Source: Pezizomycotina sp. ARF18
Taxonomy: Eukaryota; Ascomycota
Length of the DNA stretch: 64,000 nt
Assembly: GCA_002224055.1 (NCBI GenBank)
Contig: AZLU01000002.1
Coordinates: 104,396 to 168,395, forward strand
Direction of reading: 5' to 3'
Shown here: positions 13,431 to 25,079 of the stretch, piece by piece
How the letters are laid out: every line of letters starts with the position of its first letter
Numbering within the stretch: position 1 is the stretch's first letter
Translations under genes and position numbers: made by a program
The notes under the pieces: model-generated
The model's input: the letters and a program-made list of their open reading frames with translations, nothing else
Database searches by the model: none
What the model was told of the DNA's origin: nothing

Positions 13431-14633
13431 CTACTTGTGTACCATCAAGGATGTACTGTCCGCCAATACCACGGTCGGCGGTCGTCGAGGTTCTTCTAAT
13501 AACTTCTGATTATTTTCTATTATAATATCATCACTTATGTCTCCCGGACTCGTGCTGGGAAGCCCTGCAGCCGATCCTGATCCTGAACGTGCTCTCTCAC
13601 AATCATCGAAAATCCCAGCTTGACTTTCCGCATCACCGCTGTCCTTGGTAAAGACAATCACTACTTTCTCTCCTTTCCCGCTGACAACCCCCTTCCAGTC
13701 CCGCGAAGAAAAGACGAAGAAATCCGAGGCCGAACGTCAGCGCCGCGCCGAGCCTTTGCCGTCTCGTGAGCGACAACGACTGGAGTAATGTGGATGGGAG
13801 GATGTAGGTTAAGAGGTTGGAAGAAATGTGGAAAGTCCAAGACACCACGTAGGCGGGGAGCGAGGACAAGCCTGCGCTGCAAGTTGTCGAGGGTCGGTGG
13901 ACTTACATTATAAACAAGTATCGTTTGAGTATGTATGAGGACTAGTCGTGTAAAATAATGGGAGAGAAAAGGTGGTTTCGAGCGATCAACCGTACCAATT
14001 TCGGCTTACAGGCCAGCAAATCAATAAATTTAACAGCAGCGTCATGATGCACACTACTACCGTCCACATCGTGATTACCCAGTATGCAATCCTCGCCAAT
14101 CTCTTACTGGGCGGTATGATCTCCCTGTAAAAGCACAGAACCGAAAATTTCACGGAAACGAGGCCGAGGAGGTATATCGCGTTCTGAACGAAGAATATTT
14201 TCATCTTTTCGACCGCATCGACTTCTTGCCTGAATGTCAACGTCGATGAAGCCGGACCGACCTTCTCGTCGAAGAACTTGAGCTGGTAGAGCCGGACGGC
14301 CATGAGGCAGTTGCCCGCAAAAATGCATCAAGATAAGCTAACGAAGAGGCTATCTCGTGACAAGAGCGTACCTCGAAACCGGAGTCGTATCGTGAAACGA
14401 AAGAGTCTTAGAAGAGGGAGAAGGCAACCATGAACTTTCGAAAATCTAAGCAACGAGTAACGTGTGAGTACGTAACGATTAGGCAAGTTATAGGAGGTTT
14501 ACCCACGAGTAGGTCACGGTCTGAAATAGCCATGATTTGAACATCGAGTAAGGGCTAAACCAGAGGTCTTGATCGCAGCCGAGAAATCCCACGGAGAAAC
14601 CAAGAATGGGGAGGCTTATTCCAAACCCTGGTG
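13431..14633 (-). pseudogene. Fungal rhodopsin-domain membrane protein (truncated)
   Basis: A minus-strand member of the Fung_rhodopsin family (PF20684), seven-helix proteins related to PTH11-type receptors. The core exon at 13986-14303 reads through FFVQNAIYLLGLVSVKFSVL, a following helix pair and the loop ICWPVSRNWYG. A later exon gives a further transmembrane segment, YVVSWTFHISSNLLTYILPS, near 13800. An upstream exon (14633 to about 14500) follows a CTTCTTTCCTAG acceptor and holds another hydrophobic stretch. I could not find the first exon. Past the sixth helix the sequence turns into a charged tail ending at 13431, so the seventh helix seems lost. There are at least two frame changes. 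The copia insertion lies only 148 bp beyond its 3' end. It is likely a truncated pseudogene, though assembly errors contribute. Confidence 0.7.
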
Positions 14634-15826
14634 CTAGGAAAGAAGGACCGGATTATCATGATCTGGAGCACATTATATCGGTTTTACAAGAGCCATTTAT
14701 TATAAATCTAGCTGTCACACAGGGATGACATTTACTACTGAGGAATAAATGTTTGGCTATCGATGTATTCCTGTACATTCAGGCACACCGAGCAACGTGG
14801 GGTCATATTGGGAGGGCTCACTGCTGACTGCCAAATCAGTGGCTTCCGTGATTTGAGATCTGCAGTTACCAGATGTTAATAATAAATGCGCCACTTGCAT
14901 TCGAAAGCAATCCTGCGAGAGATCGCTGGCAGCCCTTGCCGTGGAAGCAAGAGGATCACATCGTGAGGGCTCGCCCCCAATTTCTTGACGGTCTCCCTAA
15001 ACACTTGGGCTTGAGCCAATGAAACAATTGACTGATTGGGGTCGCTTTCGAGAACACTGGAACATGAAGATCATGACTCCTTGGCGCTCAGGCTACGAGT
15101 AGGCGAGGCATGCATGACCGGTGACTTTTCGTCTTGATATCTTTGAGAAAGACGCCGAGGCCGAGTCACTATCCTGGAATGAGTCGTCGAGCGGACTTTG
15201 GATGCCGAGGCTACCCCTCCAACGCTAGTTTATCCAAATATCTATTTCGAGCCCATGAGGATTTAAGAATATCCGTTGTCTCGCTTCCGCAATTACTCAG
15301 GTGGCTCGGCAATGGGGAGACAGCGGGCTTCCTGAACTAACGGAACGTGTAACTTGAGCGACGATGCGCATAGACCGCGGCAGGAAAGCCGCCAAGCACT
15401 TTTTGTAAATATATCTCGCGACGTTTTACAAGCTCATGGAAGGATTGTCATACCCTCGCCTCTCCAATGCCGCTAATTGCTGGTGTTTCAATCGCATCCA
15501 TCTGCTCCCGTTTAAGGGCACAATTTCGAGATTCTTGCCAATGCACTGCCCGGGAAATTGTTTCGTTTCCGCTGCTCTGTGTCACCCAACACACAGCTCA
15601 AAGACATCTTACGATTATGGCACTGCCAGGTGACTCGGCATTGCCTGCCTCCAGAATCGTGTAGAAAGTCAACAAGTCACTGTGAATACATTGAAGATAA
15701 TTGTAGCTTACGCTCAAGACTTTCATGATTTTGATATCTATTTACATCTATTATGTCTTTATGAGTACGTGCATGGATAGTATCCTATATGGTGGAACTT
15801 GCAGTGTTGCTATCACTGACTAGCAA
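14634..15826. other. No recognisable gene
   Basis: About 1.2 kb with only short ORFs on both strands. The missing first exon of the neighbouring rhodopsin-family gene could lie at its left end, but I could not identify it. Confidence 0.4.
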
Positions 15827-18100
15827 CTACTGCACTATCAAAGAAACATCATCCAAATTAACCAGCCCTCCGGTCGCCGTGCAACCCGACATGGTCGCCG
15901 CAAACACAACCCCCGCACCTGTTTTCGTTCCCGCAACGTACGAACCCGTAAACTGCTTATAAGCTGTCCCCAAGCCGGACGCGGTATTCGCCGTCAACAG
16001 AGTACTGCTCCAATTCTAAACATCAAACTACACCCGGTACCGAACAGCCGTTGCGCGGATGCCGAAAATGTATACGTCCGCCCGGGACAGAGCTTAACTG
16101 TCTGCGAGAGCGTGACGTAGTTGCTCGTCGATCTGGAGAGATCGAGGGCCATTTCGAAGATGTAGCACCAGAGTCCTGAGGATCCGGGCGGGAGCAGAGG
16201 AGCGCGGTAGTAGAAACGTCGATGTTGGATTTGGAGTTTGTATGAGTCCAGCCGGCGGGCGTGAAAATCTTTAGGAGATCCTGCTCGAAGTTGCCGTTGG
16301 CGATGGCGTTAGTGGAAGGGCAGGAGGGCGGTGCGGTCGAGGAGGAAGAAGACGAGGAGGAAGAGGACGAAGAAGAAGAGAAGAGGACGAGGAGGAAGAG
16401 GAAGAGGACGAGGAGGAAGAGGAAGAAGTTGATGTAGAGGATATCGATTGAGATGACGTGGTGAGAGCTGAGGAGCTGGAGCTCGAAGAATTTGAACTTG
16501 ACGTGCTTCAAGTTGATGTGCTTGAGCTTGGGATGCTTGATTTAGACGTGTCAGAACTGGATTTATCCGAGCTAGATGCTGTAGAAGTAGATGTGTCGGA
16601 GCTGGTGGTAGTCAAGCTGGATATACTCGAGGTAGGTACACTTGATGTCGATGACACGGAACTGCCTGTATCTAAAGTGCTAGTTTCTAAACTGCTAGTG
16701 TCTGAACTGCTTGTTTCCAAGCTGCTAGGATCTAAACTGCTGGTAACTGAATTGGTGGTAACAAAACTCGTTGTATGTGAGCTGCTGGTGTCTGAAGTGC
16801 TGATCTCTGAGCTTGTGATTTCCGAGCTACTTATCTCTGAGCTACTGGTTCTCCAATGGTATCAGTCTGCGTACTGCTCAAGTCTGAAGCGGTTGAAGCA
16901 TCCGTCGGCTTTGTGATTGTAGCACCCGTGAAACTTCCCTCGCTGGACATTGGAGAACCGTCAACGTCAGTAGTAGAAGACGAACTCGTGACATCTTCGC
17001 TGGAGCTACCGGTTGTTTGGGAGCTACTGGTTTCTGAGCCGCTGGTATTGGTAATTGTAGGGCCTGTGAAACTTCCCTCGCTCGACGTCGTAAATGCACT
17101 AGAATCGCTGCTAGATAATTCTGTGCTGGATATATCGGTAGCAGTGCTATGGCAGGTGAGGATGACTCAGAGATGCTTGAACCTGTGAAAGAATCAGTAG
17201 TGTTATCCGTGAAGGAGGTGAAAGTACTTCCGCTGACTAAGCCCTCTAAATCACTGCTGCTTGGTGAGTTACTGCTTTCCATACTGCTGTTTTAGAGGTT
17301 CTGCTTCCCAGGCTGCTAGTATCCGTATCGCTGCTGCTCTTGGAACTGGTTGTATCCGAAAGTGCCGATGACGTTGTCGTCGGATCTATGGTTGTAGTAT
17401 CCGTGGAATTGAAAAAGTCCGAACTGGATGACGTCTCGGCCGGATTTGTTATTGTCGCACCTATGAAACTACCCTCAGACGACGTAGAGGCGCTGGACTC
17501 ATTTCCCGTCGATTCATGCGAGGATGTAGAGGAGGATTATGCCTCGGAAGATTCTGTGATACTGCTGCTCAGGGAGTTCGAGGAACTTCCATTGCTTGTT
17601 CCTGAGGAGCTGCTGCTCTCGGGACTTCTTTGTGCGGTAGTGATCCCCGAGACTGAAGCGCTAGTGTGAGACCTGTGCTGCTATTCTGCGAATTGCTATT
17701 GCTGAAACTATCTGTCGATTTTGCGATTGTGGCTCCGGTGAAGTTGCCCTGGCTGGACGAAGTCTCGCTTTGATTACTATCGGAAGGATTACTTGACGTT
17801 GTTGTCTCCTGATCAGAATTGCTACTCGTAGCTATCACGCTGTTTAGTGTCGTTGGAAATGGCCCTGTGATAGGGCTAGGCGAGCTGGGGCCGGCGACCG
17901 AACTGGTCCCTAAGCTTGCCGAATTATCCGTGCCGCTGCTCGCTGTATCCGCGCTCTGCTCACTCGTTGCCTTGGAGGGATTCGTGATTGAGGCGCCTGT
18001 GAAGGAATCTTCGACCGACGGTATATCGGGATTGCTTTGGAATTTTCTAGTTGATGTAGCTGCCGAACCTGAAACTTGCGTAGTTGGATCGTTCTCCAGG
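15827..18100 (-). CDS. Ser/Thr-rich repeat surface protein with CenC-like CBM
   Basis: Read on the minus strand, the region encodes a long Ser/Thr-rich chain with a recurring motif close to GSFTGATITNP. The motif is visible near 18000, 17735, 17463, 17065 and 16925, with a weaker copy near 17190. A poly-Ser tract at 16330-16440 leads into a C-terminal domain that opens CPSTNAIANGNFEQ, continues with TVKLCPGRTYTFSASA and ends GGLVNLDDVSLIVQ with TAG at 15827-15829. That pattern matches fungal CenC-like carbohydrate-binding modules. The Ser/Thr part should be a heavily O-glycosylated stalk, so a secreted or wall-bound adhesin or lectin is likely. The reading frame switches at several points in the repeat region. 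The true start and signal peptide were not found and may lie in an upstream exon beyond 18100. Confidence 0.7.
16330..16440 (-). repeat. Poly-Ser coding microsatellite-like tract
   Basis: A (GAGGAAGAAGACGAGG)-like purine tract on the plus strand encodes a run of serines on the minus strand. It forms the linker between the Ser/Thr stalk and the carbohydrate-binding domain. Length variation is expected in such tracts. Confidence 0.7.
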
Positions 18101-18109
18101 CCGTCTTAC

Positions 18110-19631
18110 AGTGGCCATTGTGGCAGCGAACCCCGAGGGGTGATACCGTGGTGACAGCCTACCCTTGCGAAGTGATGGTTATCGGCTTTCCGAAACGCGG
18201 CACGAGGACTTCGAGAGGGGTCGATGGCACGCTTGTGCTAGCGATTCGTATTCGCCGGCGACGGGGACTCGGACGTGAGAATTCAATGTGCTTCCGGTTA
18301 TTAGAGGGGTGATGGCTCTAAGAGACTAGAGTAATAAAAATAACCTATAGGTATAGAGTAGCTAACATCATCGTCGAGACTTGTCGCCAAACGCTCGAAC
18401 TACTTACGTAAATGCGTGCTCTAAGAATAGACTTGACGTAAGTAGATTACCTCCGAGCGCTTGCCTGCGAAGAAGACGGGAGATATTAATTAAACACCTA
18501 GATACTAGTGGGCTGACAGCCCGCTATGGCTCGTTTTCTAAACTTTGTGCCACGCGGAAAACATGGTCGCCGCGACGGGTTTCGAAGCCTTTTATTCCTT
18601 TACCAATTCCTGATTGTGGTATTACGTGCAAGGGCAATTGCGCAAGCTCTAACAGCGGATCTAATGTCTTTGAAATACTAGGAAGTTAGGTACCCGCGAC
18701 ACGCGTCTAACCAGTGGAATACCCGCCGCGGCCCGCGGGAGATTGATTCCTCATTGGCATTGTAAAGCTTCATTCCCCTGGGCTACATATTTGCCTAACT
18801 AGAAGGGGTACGTCTCACTGCGACGATTCGGACGGGCCGGCAAATGGTAAAGCATTTCGAGTATCATCGCATCTCCAGCGTGGGTCGCGTTCTCGAGTTG
18901 ATCCATCCACACGCTGTACTACTTACTACATTCAGGCTTCCAGATAATGGGGATGTTACATTTTTCTTTGATTTTTAAATTCTAACGCTTGGTGGAACGG
19001 GCCGCCGGATAAGGACCGTGTTGTCCGTTCCTAGGATAGGTATCCCGGTTGTATGACCTTCCGCCGCATGCTTGTATAATAAATTCCTGATCGAACCCCC
19101 TGATGCAGTAAATCGAGCATTATAATAGGTGGAGGCCGGAGCCTCTCCCCTTCATAGTTAGCGGCGGAAGTACAGTGAAGGCCAAGCCTCGGAGGCTTAG
19201 GATGTGGAAGACGCAACGAGACAGGAGAGTAGCTTTACCCGATCCATTCCGGCAGATTGCATAATGAGAATCAATGCAATGCGATCGCCAGCTGTGCTGC
19301 GCAGCGGGACTTTACACTGAATTCTACCAGTGCATAACCTCTTGAGTACTTTTATAATTTTATTTTATAAATACCTGGGAACATTTATCCGCCAGTGCCT
19401 CGCTCCTCGATGACAGCCATGTCTTGGGGAGAGGCGCTAGAAGATGAATTCAACTGGGGATCGGTCGTTGGTTGAGGAGATATAAAAGCTGCGATATCTA
19501 CGAAATTTCGAAACGCATCACAATAAACTGCTTGTGCGATCTTTTTTTTCATCCATGTACTTGGAAACCTTCGATAACCCCCGATCGTCTCCATATCACC
19601 CTCAAACCGTCACGGTGGCCAATTCTCAAGG
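18110..19631. other. No recognisable gene
   Basis: A 102-codon plus-strand ORF at 18381-18689 has no recognisable domain. An upstream exon of the Ser/Thr-rich gene may be hidden at the left end. Nothing else can be supported. Confidence 0.4.
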
Positions 19632-20128
19632 ATGACCATGTCGATCTTCCTTTCTTACGTCCTCTATCTCTACCCGATTGCGCTTCTGATAGCGCCGATG
19701 CCTCACCTGGCACAGGCTCTCACAGTGCCTTACATTAGCAGCACCAGCTCCCTAAACAATAGCGATCGTACCCGAGCGATTCTGGACATTCATATATGGA
19801 AAAGCGTCAGCCCAAAAAGCCTTCTACGGCTCCTGATCCTCTGCATCTGCTCTTCGCTGTCGCAGCGCAGCCTGCCCATCCTCCTGCGGCGCAACAGCCT
19901 AATCCTCCCCCTGTTGGACCACAAGCCGGTGCGGGCGGGACTCAACACCATCCACCTCCTACTACGCATGCCGCTCATGCGAATGACGGCGCGCTGGCGC
20001 TTCTAGCGAGTACAGCTTCTTCTTCGCATGACGGGACGCAATCAACTGCATCTGCAGCTTTTATGTATGGCGACCACCCGGGACTTTCAGCTTTAGCAGA
20101 TCTTGCCGCTCCGGCTGCGCAACCTTAG
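19632..20128 (+). CDS. Secreted Pro/Ala-rich protein, array member 1
   Basis: The ATG at 19632 begins MTMSIFLSYVLYLYPIALL, a signal peptide followed by PMPHLAQAL. After about 55 residues the reading continues in another frame from EKRQPKKPSTAPDPLHLL into a Pro/Ala/His-rich tail ending PAAQP at 20128. The EKRQPKKPST stretch resembles the KKKPSPKKVSTA and RPPPKKISST segments of the two following genes, so this is probably a divergent third member of one tandem family. The KR pair before QPKK could be a Kex2-type processing site. It lacks the C-terminal SEEDKKSASRYSSIDN motif of the other members. Function is unknown. Confidence 0.5.
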
Positions 20129-20739
20129 GTCTAGCTACTCAGGCAGCTTTTGAGCTCTCCACCTCTGTATAATTTTTGAGCTCTGCACCCCTGTATGATC
20201 CCGAGTTTCCTGTATCTACCGTTATATTTCGATATACAACTTGATGAATTGGGACGCTGATTGCCATTTGGAAGAGGGAAATGATTTAATTACTCTAGAA
20301 ATTCAAACGCGCTCAGCATGACGAGTCTTATTGGCAAAAAAGAGCGACGCTGGGGACATACGTGTCCGAACTCCTCTTGCATTAATACGTGTGGCGCGGT
20401 CAGTAAGGCGTGTCGAAGGCTTGAGAAGCCCCCACCGCTGTGCCATGAAATGTTAGTGTCTCTTCTCAAGGTAAAGTTGATCAGGCAAGATGTTTCATTT
20501 ACCAGGAATATCTTTATATATAGATCTTGCTGCTGGCATCCCGACTACGCCTGCCTCATATCTTGAACATGGCTGGACCTCATCACGAATAGAGCCCGCA
20601 TTTCTTCCGCCTCCCTGATTCTGTTAAGAAAAAAGAAAGGAAGGAAGGAAGAAAGAAATAAATGATGTTTAGCGCAAAGTTTATACTAGTATGGCTTTCG
20701 TAGCCGTGGACAACTGGATATACATATAAGAGCCTACGC
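20129..20739. other. Intergenic, no recognised gene
   Basis: Contains only an 82-codon ORF at 20318-20566 with several cysteines and no known domain. A short GAAGGAAGGAAG simple repeat lies near 20640-20660. Confidence 0.4.
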
Positions 20740-22196
20740 AGGAACGAAATTGAGGCCAATGATTTCCTCCGTGTACCTCTCCTTCGCTCCTGTCTTCGTC
20801 TTCTGCCGTTGTTCCTTGGATTTCATTTCAGAGTTTTTCTTCCTCCACCCCCTCCTAGCCCCGATAGTTCTTCCTTCTTTCTCCTGCTCAATATCGGTAC
20901 CCCTTCTCCTCAGTAGCACTTACAACCCACTATTTAAGTTCAACTACTAGAACCCTTTGGCGCAAAGGTATCTTCGATTTCTGCCTTAGCAACTTACGCG
21001 ACGGTGACGATACTACGCTCTAATAACGCCTACTCCTCCTTATACCTCCTTTTAGTAATCTCACTGGTGTTGCCCACACTTGTAACCTCTAGTCCGGTTG
21101 TACACGCGAAGAAGAAGCCCTCTCCGAAAAAAGTCAGCACAGCGGTCGCCAATATTTAGGAGACTTCCTCGTCTACGGCCTCCGATAATACCAAAGTTCG
21201 GAACCGCCCGGGACCCCCGAAAAAGCCGGCCAGCAGTTTAGAAAGTGGCTGGGTGGTGCGATGAGAAAGGACACTATAATCAAGGAAGATTGTGAAATAC
21301 CATGCGATTGTGCACGAGTTTCGGATATCTCGCGCGCAAGGACACCAAAATATTGCGGGCACGACAAGGGAACTATCCGCCGCCGCATGTGGCGGGCATG
21401 AGGGTCGCAGACGTCACAAGAACATGGAGAGCTAGCGGGAAGAAAATCTTGGAAAAGGGAGATCCTTGGGATACAGTAGGTACTGCACTAGCGGCAAAGC
21501 GGAGAGTGCGTTTGCAAATACCTTGTTACGCAATACCAGCACCCTCTCCTCCGATCCTCCAGCTTTAATTGGTTCCTTGTTGATCCGAGCACAGGCAAGA
21601 AGACTCCCATGAAAGCTAGCGTTAAAGCTACCGGAAGGAATAGGCCCGGTAATACCCCAGTCATTGGTGTCCCCGGAGTAGTTGGCATCAATAGCCAAAG
21701 TCATCAGCGGAATGCGCCTTCCAATGCTGGCCCTGTAGCCGCCAGTCAACCATCCAGCGGGTCCACGGGAAGCCTTAGCTTTCCGGGGGCAGGAGGCGCC
21801 CCGCTAGGTGGTTCTACCACAGAACCTCATCCGCCAGTAGGTCCCGCCCTTCCCCTAGGAACCGGCGATCAGAAATCCGTCCCGGCCACTCAAAATCACC
21901 ACGCAGGAGCGAAGCGTCGCTACCCCTTCCAGGCTGGAGTTCTTTTGGCGCCGGTCGGCAATAGTCCGTAGGAACGCATCTTCCAGGAGCTCCTGCTCCT
22001 GCTGCAGCGCATCCCCTCGGCGCCCCGAATACTGCCGTGCAGTATGCACCCCGGGTCCCGGTCATCAGCACGGCGGCGGTGTTTCCCCGGGCGACTCGGA
22101 TATTGCCTCATCGACTACTCACGCACCTTTAGCCCTCTCCGAGGAAGACAAGAAAAGCGCTTCCAGATATTCATCTATAGATAATATCTTGGGTCC
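20740..22196 (+). CDS. Secreted Lys/Pro-rich protein, array member 2
   Basis: Near 21045-21140 a hydrophobic signal-like segment, LLLVISLVLPTLVTSSPVVH, is followed by AKKKPSPKKVSTAVA. The same order of features occurs in the next copy at 23.4 kb (FFLIALALIAPT, then SSPVVDGKTRPPPKKISST). The middle is Pro/Gly-rich and split over frames, and it ends with SEEDKKSASRYSSIDNILGP before TGA at about 22194. I did not find a clear ATG; one candidate position reads GTG, so this copy may be a pseudogene. The sequence after the stop also aligns with that of the next copy, showing that the duplication includes the 3' flank. Function is unknown; a secreted effector-like protein is an inference. Confidence 0.5.
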
Positions 22197-22430
22197 ATGA
22201 GGTGTGAGATTTTTCGTCCGAGGTTCCTTTTATCATTTTCAATTTGATTACGATCTCTTTTTCTTTTTCTTTTTCTTTGTGACTTCCTGTGTATAACGAA
22301 CTACCTTTGTAAGAATCTTTTTATGCAATATGTCGGTATAATTGTTTCTCACTATCCTTAACTGCTCTTTTTTTTTTTTTTTTTTTTTTTTGTTACATCT
22401 TCTCCAAATAGGAATTTCTTTACTTATGTA

Positions 22431-22829
22431 GCAGCCGGGTTGCAACTTGAAATGGGACGTGAGCCTTAGGTGAGGGGTTGTGCCAGTATTTGGGGAGAAA
22501 ATAATAATAATAATAATAAATAAACACCTTTTTCAGCATCGTCGTAAACAAGTGTTATTTATAAAAACCTCATAAAAGCCATTAAAACCTTTTACAAGCC
22601 TTATATAACACTGATAAAAACGTTTTCAATCAATTTATTATAATTATTTTAAAAATTAATATATATATATATATATTTAAAATGCCGTTATAAACTTGTA
22701 TTTTAAACAGTTTTTTATTTTATTTTATCTATCATACAACGTTGAAAAAGGTGCTTATTTATTTTTACTCCGCAAATATTGGCACAACCACCTTCACCTG
22801 AGCTCACGACCCACTTGCAACCCTGCTGC
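22431..22829. mobile_element. 399-bp MITE-like element with long inverted termini
   Basis: The left end GCAGCCGGGTTGCAAC is the imperfect inverse of the right end TTGCAACCCTGCTGC. The match continues inward for about 100 bp on each side, through TTGTGCCAGTATTTGGGGAG versus its counterpart and CACCTTTTTCA near 22530 and 22755. The centre is very AT-rich with an (AT)n run at 22660-22675 and codes for nothing. A GGGTTGCAA end is reminiscent of hAT-type termini, but no clean target duplication could be seen. It lies in the 3' flank of array member 2. That explains why this duplicated unit has a longer spacer than the next one. Confidence 0.75.
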
Positions 22830-22990
22830 CAAATATGCAACATTGATATGATCTTCCCCTGTTATGTGTAAGGAGCTATAAAATAGCCTATCTGAACCTG
22901 GAAAAGAGATACTTAAAGAGAATCAAACTGTAACAATGCTTACTTCATACTTCTTTGTAAAAGCTCATAGTACATATAGCTAGTGCGATA

Positions 22991-23185
22991 TTGTCTTTGA
23001 ATCAATTATATCTTCCCCCGTGGGGGTTGTGGGCCACGGCCGTGATTTTCAAATTAGCAAGGGTATACGGAAGCTATGAATGCAATGCACGAATACAACT
23101 AATGCTTGTGTGTAACAAAACGTTCCAAAGTTTAGGAGGCTTTGAAATTGACCTTGGCGGTGTTCTCAGCGGCTATTATGTATAA
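22991..23185 (+). pseudogene. Gene fragment with GFEIDLGG motif, copy A
   Basis: The reading frame ends GSYECNARIQLMLVC, KTFQSLGGFEIDLGGV, GYYV and then a stop. The same arrangement (LDGFEIDLGGVPAGTGYV) recurs at 25.2 kb behind the other copy of the upstream gene, and the DNA around both is alignable. This suggests a second gene that was duplicated together with the Lys/Pro-rich secreted gene. The N-terminal part is not resolved in either copy. Family unknown. Confidence 0.45.
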
Positions 23186-23440
23186 ACAACGCCAGTGCTG
23201 CGTTCGGGCTATAACCACAGTTTGAATTAATGCGACTTGTTTGGACTATTCTCATGGCGTGACACCAAGGGCCGATTGAGTCTGTTGTATAAGAAGAGGA
23301 AATGAGAACCGCTTTCAGACTGGATATGATTACACACTTTATCTCATTTCTTTATTGTACAACCTCTGGAAAGCATTGTAATCATTGGGATACTATTTTC
23401 TGCCGTGTCCCCCCGCGGCGGCTTCGCCCGAGAAACCGAA

Positions 23441-24809
23441 CGATGACGACGACATCGCGCGCGAGGAACTTTGTTTGTTTCCGTTTTTTCCTCATTGCTC
23501 TAGCACTAATCGCCCCTACGTAGTAGATTCAAGCCCCGTCGTAGATGGGAAAACGAGGCCCCCTCCAAAGAAAATCAGCTCAACAATCGCTAAGATGAAG
23601 GGCGCCCCTCTTCAGCAGCAACTGATAGCACTGAAGCTACCGGCACGACTGGACCTGCTAATGCTCCGCCAGCTGATTTGCTCGGAGCTGGTGTCGCCGG
23701 ACCTCATCTTCCAGATCACCGTGGATCCGACACCCACGTTCCCACCCATGACGCCAAAAGCCAGGACCAGCACCACCACATCGAAGTCAGAATCCTGCAG
23801 CAGGCGAAATCCACAGTATCGGAGGACCGGTACCAGTTCCCGGGAATCTAGATGCGCAGGGACTGTTAAACCTCGCGGCTGCTACCCGAGAAGAAGCCGG
23901 ACGGCGTCCGCCGGCAACAGCGCCCGGTACGAGCGTCTCTAAGGGTGCCGGAGATGCGCAAAGGAACACGGAGGTCGAGCTGCGACGCAAGAAAAATACA
24001 GGCCCGTTCACCCCGACTTGGAAGCAGTGCGGAGGTCCCACGCCCACCTGTGCACAAAGTGCCGTTGCCACAAGCGATCGTCAAGATCGCGTGCGCGTAT
24101 GAAGGGCCTAATAGAGGAAGACTGTCGAAAGGACCCTCTTACGGATAAAGATCGACCGATGAGCGAGGCTAACAAGGTTCGTTGGAAGGAATTCGTACGT
24201 AAAGGTCGACTTAATTGGAGCTTGTACCGCAGCTGGAACCAATTCTGCGCGGACGACCAAGGCGGCCATTGCATCTGCGAGCTCAAATCTGAACAGAGGG
24301 CTCAAGCTTCTATTGCGCCTGCTGCGGGTCAGCAGGTTCAGGCACCCAACCTGCAAGGTATCCGAGGACTTACTTTACCTATCGCTCCTGGATCTTCTCA
24401 AGACGTGTCCCAGCCTAACATTCCTCCGCCACCGCCTCCTCAAGGACCCAACGAGCCTGCCGCCGGAAAACTGCCAGATGGCGTTCAACCCTGGGGCGAC
24501 GGGTACAAATCAGGCGGCTCTAACTCCGGAAGCGGTCCCCACCGAAGAAGGGAAGCAGTCAATCCACAGAAAATCAGCATCAGGCCCCAGCAACTCATTC
24601 TCTCAGTGGCCACGGCACAGGGCACTCCGTCGGCCTCGCTAACGCTGCCGGGCAACCTATACCACCGGGTCCCGATCATCCGCTTGGCAGCGGGAGTTTA
24701 CCGGGCGATACGGCCTCATCTGCTACCAACGCGCCTCCAGCCCTATCCGAGCAAGATAAAGAAAAGTGCTTCAAAGTATCCATCCATAAATAACCTCTTG
24801 GGACCTTGA
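23441..24809 (+). CDS. Secreted Lys/Pro-rich protein, array member 3
   Basis: The ATG at 23447 or shortly before begins MTTTSRARNFVCFRFFLIAL, a signal-peptide-like N-terminus. It is followed by SSPVVDGKTRPPPKKISST, homologous to array member 2. A long Pro/Gln/Gly-rich middle includes a 263-codon open frame at 24018-24809 containing a Cys-containing segment CTKCRCHKRSSRSRARMKG. The C-terminus in another frame ends KSASKYPSINNLLGP, matching SASRYSSIDNILGP of member 2. At least three frame changes are needed to read it through. Expected size is about 450 residues. It is secreted, basic and disordered-looking. Function is unknown. Conservation of both ends between the copies argues that these are real genes. 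Confidence 0.55.
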
Positions 24810-25079
24810 GATGCCAGCCCTTACATCCTTTCTCCTTGAAAATTTGATCACGATGTCCTTCCTTTTCGCCACTTTTCCTGTATACTTGTTTAAATCTTTT
24901 GATGTAGTTTCCTTTCTGATTCTCCTTCCACTATTCTATACCGACATGTTCTCTTATCGCTTCGTTTTCTATCATTATTTCGTAATACTGTGCATTTAGG
25001 TTGGAGTAACGTTACCTAGTTTATCGTATTTATGAATCGGATCAATACTTTACCTCTTCAGTGTTAGCTGTCCTTCGTT

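Noticed and set aside
16458-17188. Plus-strand Val/Leu/Glu-rich ORFs opposite the Ser/Thr-rich gene
   Set aside because: They are the antisense of Ser/Thr codons; repeats and the carbohydrate-binding domain make sense only on the minus strand.
22260-22392. TTTTTC and poly-T tracts as a possible CRISPR or regulatory array
   Set aside because: Simple-sequence repeats only, with no spacer structure. CRISPR arrays are not expected in a fungal nuclear genome and none was seen.
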